Part shown: in pieces, positions 14,618 through 23,382 of the stretch
Layout of the letters: each line of letters opens with the position of its first letter
Numbering within the stretch: position 1 is the stretch's first letter
Source: JAYFRE01 sp034926235
GTDB lineage: Bacteria > Pseudomonadota > Alphaproteobacteria > Rhodospirillales > Magnetospirillaceae
Length of the DNA stretch: 23,765 nt
Reading direction: 5' to 3'
Assembly: GCA_034926235.1 (NCBI GenBank)
Contig: JAYFRE010000004.1
Span: forward strand, 1 to 23,765
Made by a program: the position numbers and the translations under genes
Notes under the pieces: generated by a model
What the model saw: only the letters and a program-made list of their open reading frames with translations
What the model was told of the DNA's origin: nothing
Database searches by the model: none

Positions 14618-17600
14618 TTACCCGGCGAACGACGCCATCAGATCGTCAAGCAGCCGCCCCTCTACCGGCATCAGCCGGGGCTCGTCGGTCCACAGGAAAG
14701 CGGCGCGGATGCGCCGGCCCGGATAAATCGCAGCCAGCAACGCACGATAGGCGGCAAGCTGCCTGAGATAAAGCGGAGCCACCCCGGCGACGTCCAAAGG
14801 CGGCGAACGGTTGGTCTTGTAATCGACCAGCAGCACCTCGTCTTCCCGCACCGCCAGCCGGTCGATCTGGCCCGAGACGATCCGCGCGCCGATCCGTCCC
14901 ACCAGCGGCACCTCGGCCCGGCTGCCGGGACCGAACAGAATCTTCCAGGCCGGGTCATCCAGAACCCGCGCCACCTCGATGGCGATCGCCAATTGCTCGG
15001 CGCGGGGCAGTCCCCAGCCGGGCTGACTTAGAAACCGCGCCGCCGCCACAGATCGTTTTGATTCCGGAATATCCGGCAGGCTTTGCAGCAACCGATGAAT
15101 GAGCCGTCCGCGCCGAAGACGCGACATCCCCGACGATTGATCCCGGACCAAAGGCGCCCGCACCGCCGGTTCTTCGCCATCGGCATGCGACGGCGCCAAA
15201 GGCCGGGTCGTGGGTGATTCGCGCACCGGGGCACGAAGCGCCCAATCCGGCAACGCATCGGCCTGCTCCTGCGCCTTTTCGGATATCGTCGGGGTCACGG
15301 TCTCCTCCTGCGGGCAGGACAGACGCAAGATCGTACCGCTCTCGATTTCGGGGCGGCCCGCCAGGAAAGGATCCAAAACCGTTTCGGCTTTGCCCCCCAG
15401 CGCCGCTTTGGCCAGGCGATACCAGCAATGGGCTGGCTCCGCCTGCTGCGTTTTCCAGCCGCATAGAATAAGGCGGTCCTCGGCCCGGGTCATGGCGACG
15501 TAAAGCAGCCGCCGATATTCGCGATCGCGCGCAGAAGCCGCTGCCTCGCGCACCCTGCGGGCGGCCTCGCCAAGATCGCCGACGCGCGGGGCCCATAGCG
15601 GCAACGCCGCCCCGCCATCTTCATCCAGCCAGAGCAAGGTGGGCGTCCGCGTCGGGGCCTGAAGCGTGTCAGGCAGGAAAATGATCGGAGCCTGCAACCC
15701 TTTCGCGCCATGAACGGTCATGATCCGCACCATGTCGCCGCCCGAATCGAGATTGCGTTTAAGCTCGACTCCGCCTTGTTCCATCCAGGCCAGGAAACCT
15801 TGCAAAGACGGCGGATGCAACCGCTCGAAAGCCAAGGTCGAGGATAGGAACTCGTCGATCGGTTCCTCCGCCTCGGCTCCCAGCCGGGCGAGCAGGCGCG
15901 CCTTGCCGCCATCGGCCAGAACGCCGGCGTAGAATTCATGCGGCGGCAGACGCGCCGCCAGCGCTGCCCACCGTTCCAGACGCCGCGCCGCCGTGGCGAA
16001 CGGTTCCTCTCCGCTTCGGCCGTGCAAAGCCCCGATCAATCTGCCGGAACGGTTCCAAGCCAGCGTGAACAGTTCTTCCTCGCTCAACCCCACCAGCGGC
16101 CCTTTCAGAACCGTGGCCAAGGTCAGATCGTCTTCGGGCAGCAACAGGGCCTGACCCAGCGCCATCAGATCCATCACCGCCATCTGGGCAGTCAACACCA
16201 TGCGGTCGGCCCCGGCGACGGGAACCCTCAGCGCCTTCAATTCGCGCATCAGTTCCTCGACGAAGGCGTTGCGGCGGCGCACCAGCACCATGATGTCACC
16301 CGGCCGGATCGGGCGACCCTTCGATTCCAGCTTTTCCCCATTCAGCATGGCGCGGATACGTCCCGCCACCAGCCGCGCCAGCCGCCCGCGCGGACTGTCG
16401 GCCTTCTGCCGCTCGACCGGCGGCTTCCAGGGATCACGTTCATCCGTCGGCCGGGGAACCACCGCCGGCCAGATCTCGACCGACCCGGCTGCCCTGGCGC
16501 GGAACGCCCGGTGACGCAGATGCCGGCCGGGTTCGATCACGCCATCCCGGCCATCGGCGGTGTTGAAAACAAAATCCACCGCGTCGAGAACCGCGCGGGC
16601 GGAACGGAAGGACAGATCCAGCGCCACCTCGTCCCACTGCCCCCCGGCGGCAGGCACCCGACCGGCAAGAAGGCGGCGCATCTCTTCAAATCCCGCCGGG
16701 TCGGCCTGCTGAAAACTGTAGATCGATTGTTTCGGATCCCCCACCGCGAACAGGGTCCGGGTTCCTTCCGCGCGCGCGCCGCTTCCTGCGAAGAATTCGT
16801 CCGATAGCGCCCGCACCACCGCCCATTGGTCGGGATTGGTATCCTGGGCTTCGTCGATCAGGATGTGGTCCAGCCCGCCATCGAGCTTGAACAGAACCCA
16901 AGCGGCGCTGCCCTCACGTTCCAAAAGATCGCGCACGGTCCGGATCAGATCTTCGTAATCCAGCATCGCGAACACCGCCTTGCGCCGCCGATAGGCATCA
17001 AGCAAAGCCCCCGCCACCGTCAACAAGGCAATACTCGCCCGCGCGGTGGCCGCCGTGCGCAAATCGGCCTCGATCCCGATCAGACGTTCGGCCTCGGCCC
17101 CCATCACGGCCTTAGCGCCCGGAAAAGCCGTTTCCACCGCCTTGACGCACAAACTCTTGCGGATCTCGCCCTTCTGGGTCAGGAACACACCACGCCACGC
17201 CGCGAACGCCGCCGCCCGTCCGGCGGGGTCGGCCAGCCAATCGGCCATGATCTGTCCGCGCGCGCCATCCGATTCCGAACCGAAACGCAGCATCGCATCG
17301 GCAACGGCGCGCAACTCTGCGACATCATCGATGGCGTCATCGGCCACGCCCGCGTGAATGATGTCCACTGGCTCGACATCCGAGGCAACGCCCAGCCGCT
17401 GCGCCAGCACATCCCCGGCGGTCCCAAGCGAACCGAACCGACGTTCGAGAGCGATGAACCGGCCGCGCGCGGCGGCGACATCGCCCAGAAGAGCCGAAAA
17501 AGCCCCTTCATGCAGCGACAGCGCCAGCCGATCCACCGCATCGGCCAGGGCCGGCTCCATCCCGGCTTGCGCCCGGCGCAGCACGTCATCGCGGCTTTCC

Positions 17601-18073
17601 TGAAGCATCTCGGCGGAATCGCGCTCGTCCATGACCGAAAAATGCGGCGCAAGCCCGGCTTCCAGCGGAAAACGACGCAGCAGGGACTGGCAGAAGGCGT
17701 GGATGGTTTCGATCCTTAACCCGCCCGGCGCATCCAGGACCCGCGCGAACAGCCGCCGCGCATGACGGATTTCGTCATCCGACGCCGGACGGCCCAGAAG
17801 TCCGGCCAGATCGCCGGCCAACGCCACGCCGTCGGCAGCCGACCAGCCGGCCAGACGAGCATGAATGCGGTTCGCCATCTCCGCCGAGGCCGCCTTGGTA
17901 AAGGTCAGGCACAAAAGACGATGCGGCGGCACGCCGCCAAGCAAAATCCGTAGCACGCGATCGGTCAGAACCTTGGTCTTGCCGGTTCCCGCCGATGCAT
18001 CCACCCATACCGAACGCGACGGATCGGCGGCCAAACGCTGCGATTCCTGAACCATGCCCGGCGCATCCGTCAT
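14618..18073 (-). CDS. addA: Double-strand break repair helicase-nuclease AddA
   Basis: AddA is the UvrD-like helicase and nuclease subunit of AddAB, which resects double-strand breaks for RecA. The 1151-residue protein shows Walker A DASAGTGKT (25-33), motif Ia LTFTKAASAEM, motif II IDEAQD (406-411), motif III VGDPKQSIYSF (444-454), FRS (489-491), motif V VHGAKGL (787-793) and motif VI YVAMTRAED (858-866). The C-terminal RecB-type nuclease has His993, GQIDR (1068-1072), DYKTN (1084-1088) and QLAAYR (1105-1110), so it appears catalytically complete. Length fits alphaproteobacterial AddA. The start ATG overlaps the addB stop (ATGA). Confidence 0.97.
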   Translation of the reverse strand: MTDAPGMVQESQRLAADPSRSVWVDASAGTGKTKVLTDRVLRILLGGVPPHRLLCLTFTKAASAEMANRIHARLAGWSAADGVALAGDLAGLLGRPASDDEIRHARRLFARVLDAPGGLRIETIHAFCQSLLRRFPLEAGLAPHFSVMDERDSAEMLQESRDDVLRRAQAGMEPALADAVDRLALSLHEGAFSALLGDVAAARGRFIALERRFGSLGTAGDVLAQRLGVASDVEPVDIIHAGVADDAIDDVAELRAVADAMLRFGSESDGARGQIMADWLADPAGRAAAFAAWRGVFLTQKGEIRKSLCVKAVETAFPGAKAVMGAEAERLIGIEADLRTAATARASIALLTVAGALLDAYRRRKAVFAMLDYEDLIRTVRDLLEREGSAAWVLFKLDGGLDHILIDEAQDTNPDQWAVVRALSDEFFAGSGARAEGTRTLFAVGDPKQSIYSFQQADPAGFEEMRRLLAGRVPAAGGQWDEVALDLSFRSARAVLDAVDFVFNTADGRDGVIEPGRHLRHRAFRARAAGSVEIWPAVVPRPTDERDPWKPPVERQKADSPRGRLARLVAGRIRAMLNGEKLESKGRPIRPGDIMVLVRRRNAFVEELMRELKALRVPVAGADRMVLTAQMAVMDLMALGQALLLPEDDLTLATVLKGPLVGLSEEELFTLAWNRSGRLIGALHGRSGEEPFATAARRLERWAALAARLPPHEFYAGVLADGGKARLLARLGAEAEEPIDEFLSSTLAFERLHPPSLQGFLAWMEQGGVELKRNLDSGGDMVRIMTVHGAKGLQAPIIFLPDTLQAPTRTPTLLWLDEDGGAALPLWAPRVGDLGEAARRVREAAASARDREYRRLLYVAMTRAEDRLILCGWKTQQAEPAHCWYRLAKAALGGKAETVLDPFLAGRPEIESGTILRLSCPQEETVTPTISEKAQEQADALPDWALRAPVRESPTTRPLAPSHADGEEPAVRAPLVRDQSSGMSRLRRGRLIHRLLQSLPDIPESKRSVAAARFLSQPGWGLPRAEQLAIAIEVARVLDDPAWKILFGPGSRAEVPLVGRIGARIVSGQIDRLAVREDEVLLVDYKTNRSPPLDVAGVAPLYLRQLAAYRALLAAIYPGRRIRAAFLWTDEPRLMPVEGRLLDDLMASFAG

Positions 18074-21057
18074 TCATCGCCTCCCGTTTCCGCTGCCGAC
18101 CATTCCAGGATCCGGGCCAGATGGCCGTAATCGCTGTAACGCGGCGCCATATCGGGATGCGGGCGCGCCGCATAGGGGGTGTTTTCGTCATCAAAAGCCG
18201 CAACCAGCGCCGCCACCCCCGCCAAAGCCTCGGCGGCCAACTCTCCCGGCGGTCGTTTTGATGCCGTTATGATCTCGCCGCCGTCCATGCCGCCTTTCAG
18301 CCGCCAGAACAGCAATTCGGTCACCGGCCGGGCTGGAATAGATGAAAACCCGCCTTTCAGAGCGATCGCCGCCTCGATCGGCAGTTGCGGCGAAAACCCG
18401 GCCTCGATCTCGCGGGCCGTCGGCACCGTTCCTGTTTTGTAATCGATCACCGCCAGGCTGCCATCGGCCAGAATATCGATCCGATCCGCCGTAGCACTTA
18501 AGGTGAAGGGACCAGCCGGACCGGCGATATCCCATGATCCCCTGGTTTCGGTAATGCTTGCCGACAAAAGCGGACGGCGCGCCGTTTCTTGATCCACGAA
18601 CCAGCGAGCGACGGAAACGAATCGCGGCCACCACAAGGCGGCAAGGCCGGGCCGAAGCTGGACCGTGGCAAAGGCTTTGCGCCCCTGTTCCAAAATCCAA
18701 TCCAGCGCGCCCGCTGGCAGCGGCCCCTTCGGGTGCTCCTTCACGAACGCATCCAACACCCCATGGACGACGCTGCCGTAATCGGCTGCCGCCGGATCGG
18801 CATCAATGGGATCCAGCGCCCATAATTTCAGGATGAATTCGGCATAGATGGCGTAAGGATCGCGCATCCAGCGTTCAATCGCCGTCGCCGACAGACGCCG
18901 GGGGCGCGCCGCCAGAGGCGGGCGGGGTGCGGGCGGTTCCGGCCGGATGACGGCGGTCGGCCGGTCAAGCGCGGCATGCCAATCGATCCAGCGTCCCGAA
19001 GCCCAAGGTCGGGACAGACCCGAGGCGGACAAGGCTGCGTCGAGGCGCAGCAGCCAGCGTGACGGCACGCTGGGTGTGCCGTCGACGCGGACCGAACGGG
19101 TCAGCATCACTTCCGCCGCCATGACCGCCTGCTCGAAATCATGCGCCGACAGACCGATGCGCCGTTCCGGCGACGGCAGGCCGAATCGTTCCCGCATCGG
19201 GCGGCTGAGCCAGGGATCGGAAGCCGGTTCCGGCGGCCAGGACCCTTCGTTCAACCCGCCCAAAATGAGCAGATCGGCATGCTGAAGCCGGGCTTCCAGC
19301 GGACCCCAGATCGACAGGCGCGGATGGCCGCCCCAGCTGGGGCGCACCGTGACCCCTGCCATCAAAGTCCGCAGCAATCCCGGGTAATCGCGTCCCGGCA
19401 TCGGCGGCAAAGCGTCGGCGGCATCGGCCAGATCGTCGATAAACAGCGAGGCCGCCGCACCCGCATCGCCCGCCCACAACCGGGCCGCGCCGCTTTCGGT
19501 CTCGGTTGCGGCCAGATGATCAGCCAGACGGCAATGCGCCGCCAGCAAGGACGCCAGCGGCGCCCGAGGCTCGGCCATCAGGGCGGACAGATCCGCCGAA
19601 GCCGCCGCGATCTTGTCCCATTCCTCCAGCAGGGCCTGCTTTTCCGGATTGTCCGGGCCGCTTTCGGCCAGCACCGCCCGGATTCCCGCCGCACCCGGAC
19701 CCGGACGGGGGCCGCGCAAAGCGGCAATCTCGATCCGATGCATACGCACCTGAAACACCCCTTCGGCCAGCCCGCCCCTCGCCAGGGGATGTTTCAGCGC
19801 CGCCAGCGTCTCATGCGGCGCGAAGCCGGACGCGACCATCCGCGCCAGCAACAGCAAAAAGCTTCCAGGCACAGTAAGGTCGAGGGAGCGGCCCGCCGAA
19901 TCGTCGATCTCGATGCCGAAACGTCTCAGTTCAGCGGCAACACGCCGGCCCAAACCGCGATCCGCCGTGATCAGGGTCGCGCGTTTGCCTGGATGTTCCA
20001 GCACCTCGCGCAGACGAAGCGCGATCGCGCCCGCCTCCTCGCGCGGGCCGGGGCAATCCAGCCGGGTCAACCCGTTCAGCGCAACCTCGACCGCCGTCTG
20101 CCGCGCCGCCGGATCGCGTTGCCGCCATGCGGCCCCGACGCCATCGGGGCGCAAAGCCTCTGACATCAGCACCGCACGCGGGCTTTCCCGGCAATCCGGC
20201 CAATCTAGAACCGCGTCACGCGAAACGCCGATTTTTTCCAGAAGACGGGCCAGACCATATTGCGGATGTGACGACGGCAGGGATTCCCAGCTTTCGGCGT
20301 CGAGATGCCGATCAAGACCGGGCAACACCACCCGCCCCTGCGGCAGACGCGCAACCGTGGCCAGCAACCGGGCAGTGGCCGGCATGCTGCCGGTCGATCC
20401 CGCCGCCACCACCGGATAGGGCGGCGGATTCCGCGCCCAGGCCGCCGCCCGGCGATCGATCAACCGGTTGCGGCGCAACGCCCCGTCCATCCAGCCCTGT
20501 TCCGCCAGAATCGCCGGCCAGTATTCGGTCAGGATTTTCAGGAAATCGAGCGTGATCTGCCAATGAGCAGCGTAATCCTCGGGCGCAAGGGAGGCCAGCG
20601 CTCCGAAATCCAGCTCTTCGATCTGCACTTGATCGAGCAACGAAGCCAGTTCGGCGGCAAGCGAGGCCGCCTGCTCCGGCGAAGGCGGCTCACCGCCGCG
20701 CCCTGCCCCTAGCTTCAGGATCAGGGAGGTCAGCAGAAGCTGGCGGCGCAAAGGGGGAACGGCGGGTGGCAGAGAATCGCCATCCTCCTCCTCGCCTAGC
20801 GCCGCCGTGATAGCGTCCTCTTCTTCGTCGAACTCGCCCAGCGGCATCATGCGCGGCAGCAGCAGGGGCCTGCCGTCGCCATGACGCAGGAACGCCTCGC
20901 GCAGCGCCCGGCAGCCGCGCCGGTTGGGCAGCAGGATCAACATCTCCGACAGGCGCAACGGATCGGGATTTTCAGCCAGAAGGCCCCGGGCCAGGGCGTC
21001 AACGATGCTTTCGCCCAACGGGATCGAATAGACCGATGCCCCGTCCGGCGGCGTCAC
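18070..21057 (-). CDS. addB: Double-strand break repair nuclease AddB
   Basis: AddB is the second subunit of AddAB. The 995-residue protein is of the alphaproteobacterial type: an N-terminal helicase-like fold without a Walker A motif (IPLGESIVDAL, then LLPNRRGCRALREAF), and a C-terminal nuclease with TADRIDIL, VIDYKTG (870-876) and QLPIEAA. The segment RLSATAIERWMRDPYAIYAEFIL contains no cysteines, whereas Bacillus AddB binds an iron-sulfur cluster around this domain. The start is GTG at 21057, overlapping the murU stop (GTGA). Both subunits keep the nuclease motif, so a two-nuclease enzyme is expected. Confidence 0.93.
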   Translation of the reverse strand: MTPPDGASVYSIPLGESIVDALARGLLAENPDPLRLSEMLILLPNRRGCRALREAFLRHGDGRPLLLPRMMPLGEFDEEEDAITAALGEEEDGDSLPPAVPPLRRQLLLTSLILKLGAGRGGEPPSPEQAASLAAELASLLDQVQIEELDFGALASLAPEDYAAHWQITLDFLKILTEYWPAILAEQGWMDGALRRNRLIDRRAAAWARNPPPYPVVAAGSTGSMPATARLLATVARLPQGRVVLPGLDRHLDAESWESLPSSHPQYGLARLLEKIGVSRDAVLDWPDCRESPRAVLMSEALRPDGVGAAWRQRDPAARQTAVEVALNGLTRLDCPGPREEAGAIALRLREVLEHPGKRATLITADRGLGRRVAAELRRFGIEIDDSAGRSLDLTVPGSFLLLLARMVASGFAPHETLAALKHPLARGGLAEGVFQVRMHRIEIAALRGPRPGPGAAGIRAVLAESGPDNPEKQALLEEWDKIAAASADLSALMAEPRAPLASLLAAHCRLADHLAATETESGAARLWAGDAGAAASLFIDDLADAADALPPMPGRDYPGLLRTLMAGVTVRPSWGGHPRLSIWGPLEARLQHADLLILGGLNEGSWPPEPASDPWLSRPMRERFGLPSPERRIGLSAHDFEQAVMAAEVMLTRSVRVDGTPSVPSRWLLRLDAALSASGLSRPWASGRWIDWHAALDRPTAVIRPEPPAPRPPLAARPRRLSATAIERWMRDPYAIYAEFILKLWALDPIDADPAAADYGSVVHGVLDAFVKEHPKGPLPAGALDWILEQGRKAFATVQLRPGLAALWWPRFVSVARWFVDQETARRPLLSASITETRGSWDIAGPAGPFTLSATADRIDILADGSLAVIDYKTGTVPTAREIEAGFSPQLPIEAAIALKGGFSSIPARPVTELLFWRLKGGMDGGEIITASKRPPGELAAEALAGVAALVAAFDDENTPYAARPHPDMAPRYSDYGHLARILEWSAAETGGDE

Positions 21058-21773
21058 GGCGAGGGCTCCCGCGCCGCCATTACCGCTTCGGCCTCACCCA
21101 GCGCTTCGGGCGTGCCGATATGATACCAGCCGCCATCATGCACGATGCCGAAGAGACGTCCCGCCGCCTGCGCCTTGTCATAAAGACGGTTGAGCGAGAA
21201 CGGGCCTTCCGGCGCGCCATCGAACAGGCGGGGATGAAGGATCTGCACACCCGAGAATAAAAGCGGCGTCGTCTCGTCCGGGCCCCGGCGGCGCGCACGG
21301 CCATCGGCGTCGAGATGAAAATCGCCCGGCCCGTCATAGCCGAACGCCGTAGCTCGGGGCTGCATCAGCAACAATGCATCCATACGCGCATCATCCCAGG
21401 CGTCCGCCAGACGGAGAAGCGCCGGACGATTGCCGTCCTCGAACACGATGTCGGCATTGAGCGCGAAAAAAGCCCCATCGCCCAGAAGCGGCAACGCCTT
21501 GGCGATCCCGCCGCCCGTCTCCAAGAGCCGTTCCCCTTCATCCGAAATGAGGATGCCCGACCGCCCCGCCAGATGGTTACGGATCATGCCGCCCAGCCAA
21601 TGAATATTGACGACGCAGCGCGTCACGCCGGCCCGGTCCAGATGATCCAAAGCGCGGTCCAACATGGTCCGGCCCCGCACGGGAATCAGCGGTTTCGGCC
21701 GGTGCAGGGTCAGGGGGCGCATGCGCAGACCCAGACCCGCAGCCAGCACCATGGCGCGGGTGGGCGGGGTCAT
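21054..21773 (-). CDS. murU: N-acetylmuramate alpha-1-phosphate uridylyltransferase (MurU-type)
   Basis: MurU turns MurNAc-1-phosphate into UDP-MurNAc in cell-wall recycling. The 239-residue nucleotidyltransferase has the signature AAGLGLRMRPLT-x4-PKPLIPV (11-32), an ETGGGI loop and NADIVFEDG, whose Asp would bind the metal. Sugar-nucleotide relatives (mannose- or glucose-1-phosphate transferases) share these motifs; the adjoining AmgK-type kinase supports MurU. ATG 21773 overlaps the kinase stop (ATGA); a longer reading to 21875 lies within the kinase gene and is rejected. Confidence 0.88.
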   Translation of the reverse strand: MTPPTRAMVLAAGLGLRMRPLTLHRPKPLIPVRGRTMLDRALDHLDRAGVTRCVVNIHWLGGMIRNHLAGRSGILISDEGERLLETGGGIAKALPLLGDGAFFALNADIVFEDGNRPALLRLADAWDDARMDALLLMQPRATAFGYDGPGDFHLDADGRARRRGPDETTPLLFSGVQILHPRLFDGAPEGPFSLNRLYDKAQAAGRLFGIVHDGGWYHIGTPEALGEAEAVMAAREPSP

Positions 21774-22765
21774 GGCGCGGGCGTCCCACGCCGGGACGGC
21801 GGCAGATGCCGATCCAGCCAGCCGGCCAGATCGCTCAAAGCCGGATGCCGGAGCGCCGCGCCCAATAGCCGCCACAATCGGGGAATATGGCCGAGATAGA
21901 CCGGCTTACCGTCACGGCGCAAAAGCCGCGTGAAGATGCCGATCACCTTGGCGTGGCGCTGCGCCGCCAGAACCGCCCAGGAAACATCGAAGGCTGCACG
22001 GTCAAGGGCCGGAAACGCGTTCAGATAACGCTCGCGCATCGTCCGGATCAAAACCGGATCGATATCGCGCCGCGCATCCTCCAGCAACGATACCAGATCG
22101 TAGGTCAGCGGCCCGGCCACCGCGTCCTGGAAATCGAGCAGGCCGCACGCCGCCACTCCGGGCCGGTCGAGGCGCATCAGATTATCGACATGGAAATCGC
22201 GCAGCACCAGCGTGTCGGGCACCGCCCGCGCCAATGGCAGCAGATCCCGCCACAGGCCGAGATAGGCCGCACGATCGGCGGCGCTCAACGGGACGCCGGT
22301 CATTTCGGGAAGATACCAATCGACCAGAAGCGCTGCCTCGTCCAAAAGCCGGACGTCGTCATAAGGAGGCAGTCCCGGCGGCATCGCCCGCTCACCGCGT
22401 CCGTGCAAATCGATCAAGAGATCGGTCGCCAGCCAGTACAACGATTCTTCATCCGCGCCTTGCGCCAGAAGCCGGGTAAAGGTGTCGTCGCCCAAATCCT
22501 CCAACAGCAGGAACCCGTTCGTCTCGTCGGCAGCCAGGATCTTCGGCGCGCTGTAACCCAAGCCGACGAGATGGCACGCGATGAACAGAAAGGGCCGGAC
22601 ATCCTCTTTCGGCGGCGGCGCGTCCATCAGCATGGCCCGGCCCATCGGGCCGGCCAGCCGCACATAACGGCGGAAAGACGCATCGCCCGGCAATGGGTAA
22701 CGTTCGGCCGCCCCCCAGCCGAAACGCCTTAGAAAATCGTCCATCACCACGTTCCGCCCATTCAT
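21770..22765 (-). CDS. amgK: N-acetylmuramate/N-acetylglucosamine anomeric kinase (AmgK-type)
   Basis: AmgK phosphorylates MurNAc at the anomeric carbon, feeding MurU and bypassing the fosfomycin-sensitive MurA step. The 331-residue aminoglycoside-phosphotransferase-fold protein has a nucleotide-binding N-lobe (GDASFRRYVRL, 27-37; FLLLEDLGDDTF, 85-96), the catalytic loop LRDFHVDNL (188-196, Asp190, Asn195) and the metal motif DFQDA (211-215). ATG 22765 overlaps the tsaE stop (ATGA); the reading back to 22903 lies within tsaE and is rejected. Substrate is inferred from family and from MurU next door. Confidence 0.9.
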   Translation of the reverse strand: MNGRNVVMDDFLRRFGWGAAERYPLPGDASFRRYVRLAGPMGRAMLMDAPPPKEDVRPFLFIACHLVGLGYSAPKILAADETNGFLLLEDLGDDTFTRLLAQGADEESLYWLATDLLIDLHGRGERAMPPGLPPYDDVRLLDEAALLVDWYLPEMTGVPLSAADRAAYLGLWRDLLPLARAVPDTLVLRDFHVDNLMRLDRPGVAACGLLDFQDAVAGPLTYDLVSLLEDARRDIDPVLIRTMRERYLNAFPALDRAAFDVSWAVLAAQRHAKVIGIFTRLLRRDGKPVYLGHIPRLWRLLGAALRHPALSDLAGWLDRHLPPSRRGTPAP

Positions 22766-23235
22766 GCGCCGATATCCCCAAGCCGCCGCGCCCAATCCGG
22801 ACCGTAAACGAGAGTAGCGATCCGGCCTTCTTCGCTTTCCCCCGGATCGAGACGCACGGTCAAACGCCGCGCCGGCAGCCAGTTCCCCAGCCTTTCCGGC
22901 CATTCGATCAAACTGACCGCGTCGTGAAAGGCCTCTTCGATGCCCAGTTCCAAGGCTTCCTCGGGATCGTTCAGACGATAAAGATCGAAATGCCAGATCG
23001 AAACGCTATCGCAATGATATATCTGGACCAAGGTGAAGGTCGGGCTGGGCACGTCTTCCGCCTCGCCCGCGAGCCGGCGGACGAAAGCGCGGGCCAGGAC
23101 GGTCTTGCCGCTGCCCAACCCACCCTCCAGGGCGATGACGTCGCCTGGCCGCGCATGCGCGGCCAGGGCGCGGCCCAGGGCCAAAGTGGCCTCTTCGTCG
23201 GCCAGATGCAGATGCAGTGTCGCCATCTCGGTCAT
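22762..23235 (-). CDS. tsaE: tRNA threonylcarbamoyladenosine synthesis ATPase TsaE
   Basis: TsaE is the ATPase that works with TsaB and TsaD to place t6A at position 37 of ANN-decoding tRNAs. The 157-residue protein has Walker A GGLGSGKT (38-45), SPTFTLVQIY (64-73), WHFDLYRL (81-88) and IEWPER (110-115). ATG 23235 is chosen for normal length and an AAGAG about seven bases upstream; ATG 23226 is possible, and the reading to 23274 adds a basic, unconserved start. It is the first gene of the leftward operon tsaE-amgK-murU-addB-addA, and is divergent from the reductase gene to its right. Confidence 0.95.
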   Translation of the reverse strand: MTEMATLHLHLADEEATLALGRALAAHARPGDVIALEGGLGSGKTVLARAFVRRLAGEAEDVPSPTFTLVQIYHCDSVSIWHFDLYRLNDPEEALELGIEEAFHDAVSLIEWPERLGNWLPARRLTVRLDPGESEEGRIATLVYGPDWARRLGDIGA

Positions 23236-23382
23236 GTGCGTTCTCTTTTTATCGCCAGCGGCAGAGCGGCGCAACGCCAGCTTTCACACCCTCCCCCTTG
23301 ATTCGCAAGGACGAAGACGCACATTGCAGGGGGCGGAGCAAACCCGCGCCCCATAAGATCAACCAGACGAGAGCACGCCGCC

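Noticed and set aside
19141..20163. A 340-codon plus-strand frame across addB, and similar long frames opposite addA (15938-16807, 16826-17719).
   Set aside because: Arg/Gln/Pro-rich composition without any recognisable domain, lying opposite well-supported genes; shadows of GC-rich coding sequence.
23236..23382. Promoters for tsaE and for the reductase in the divergent gap.
   Set aside because: TTGATT at 23298 and CATAAG at 23352 on the plus strand, and TTGCG-type hexamers on the minus strand, could not be paired at acceptable spacing with a good partner.
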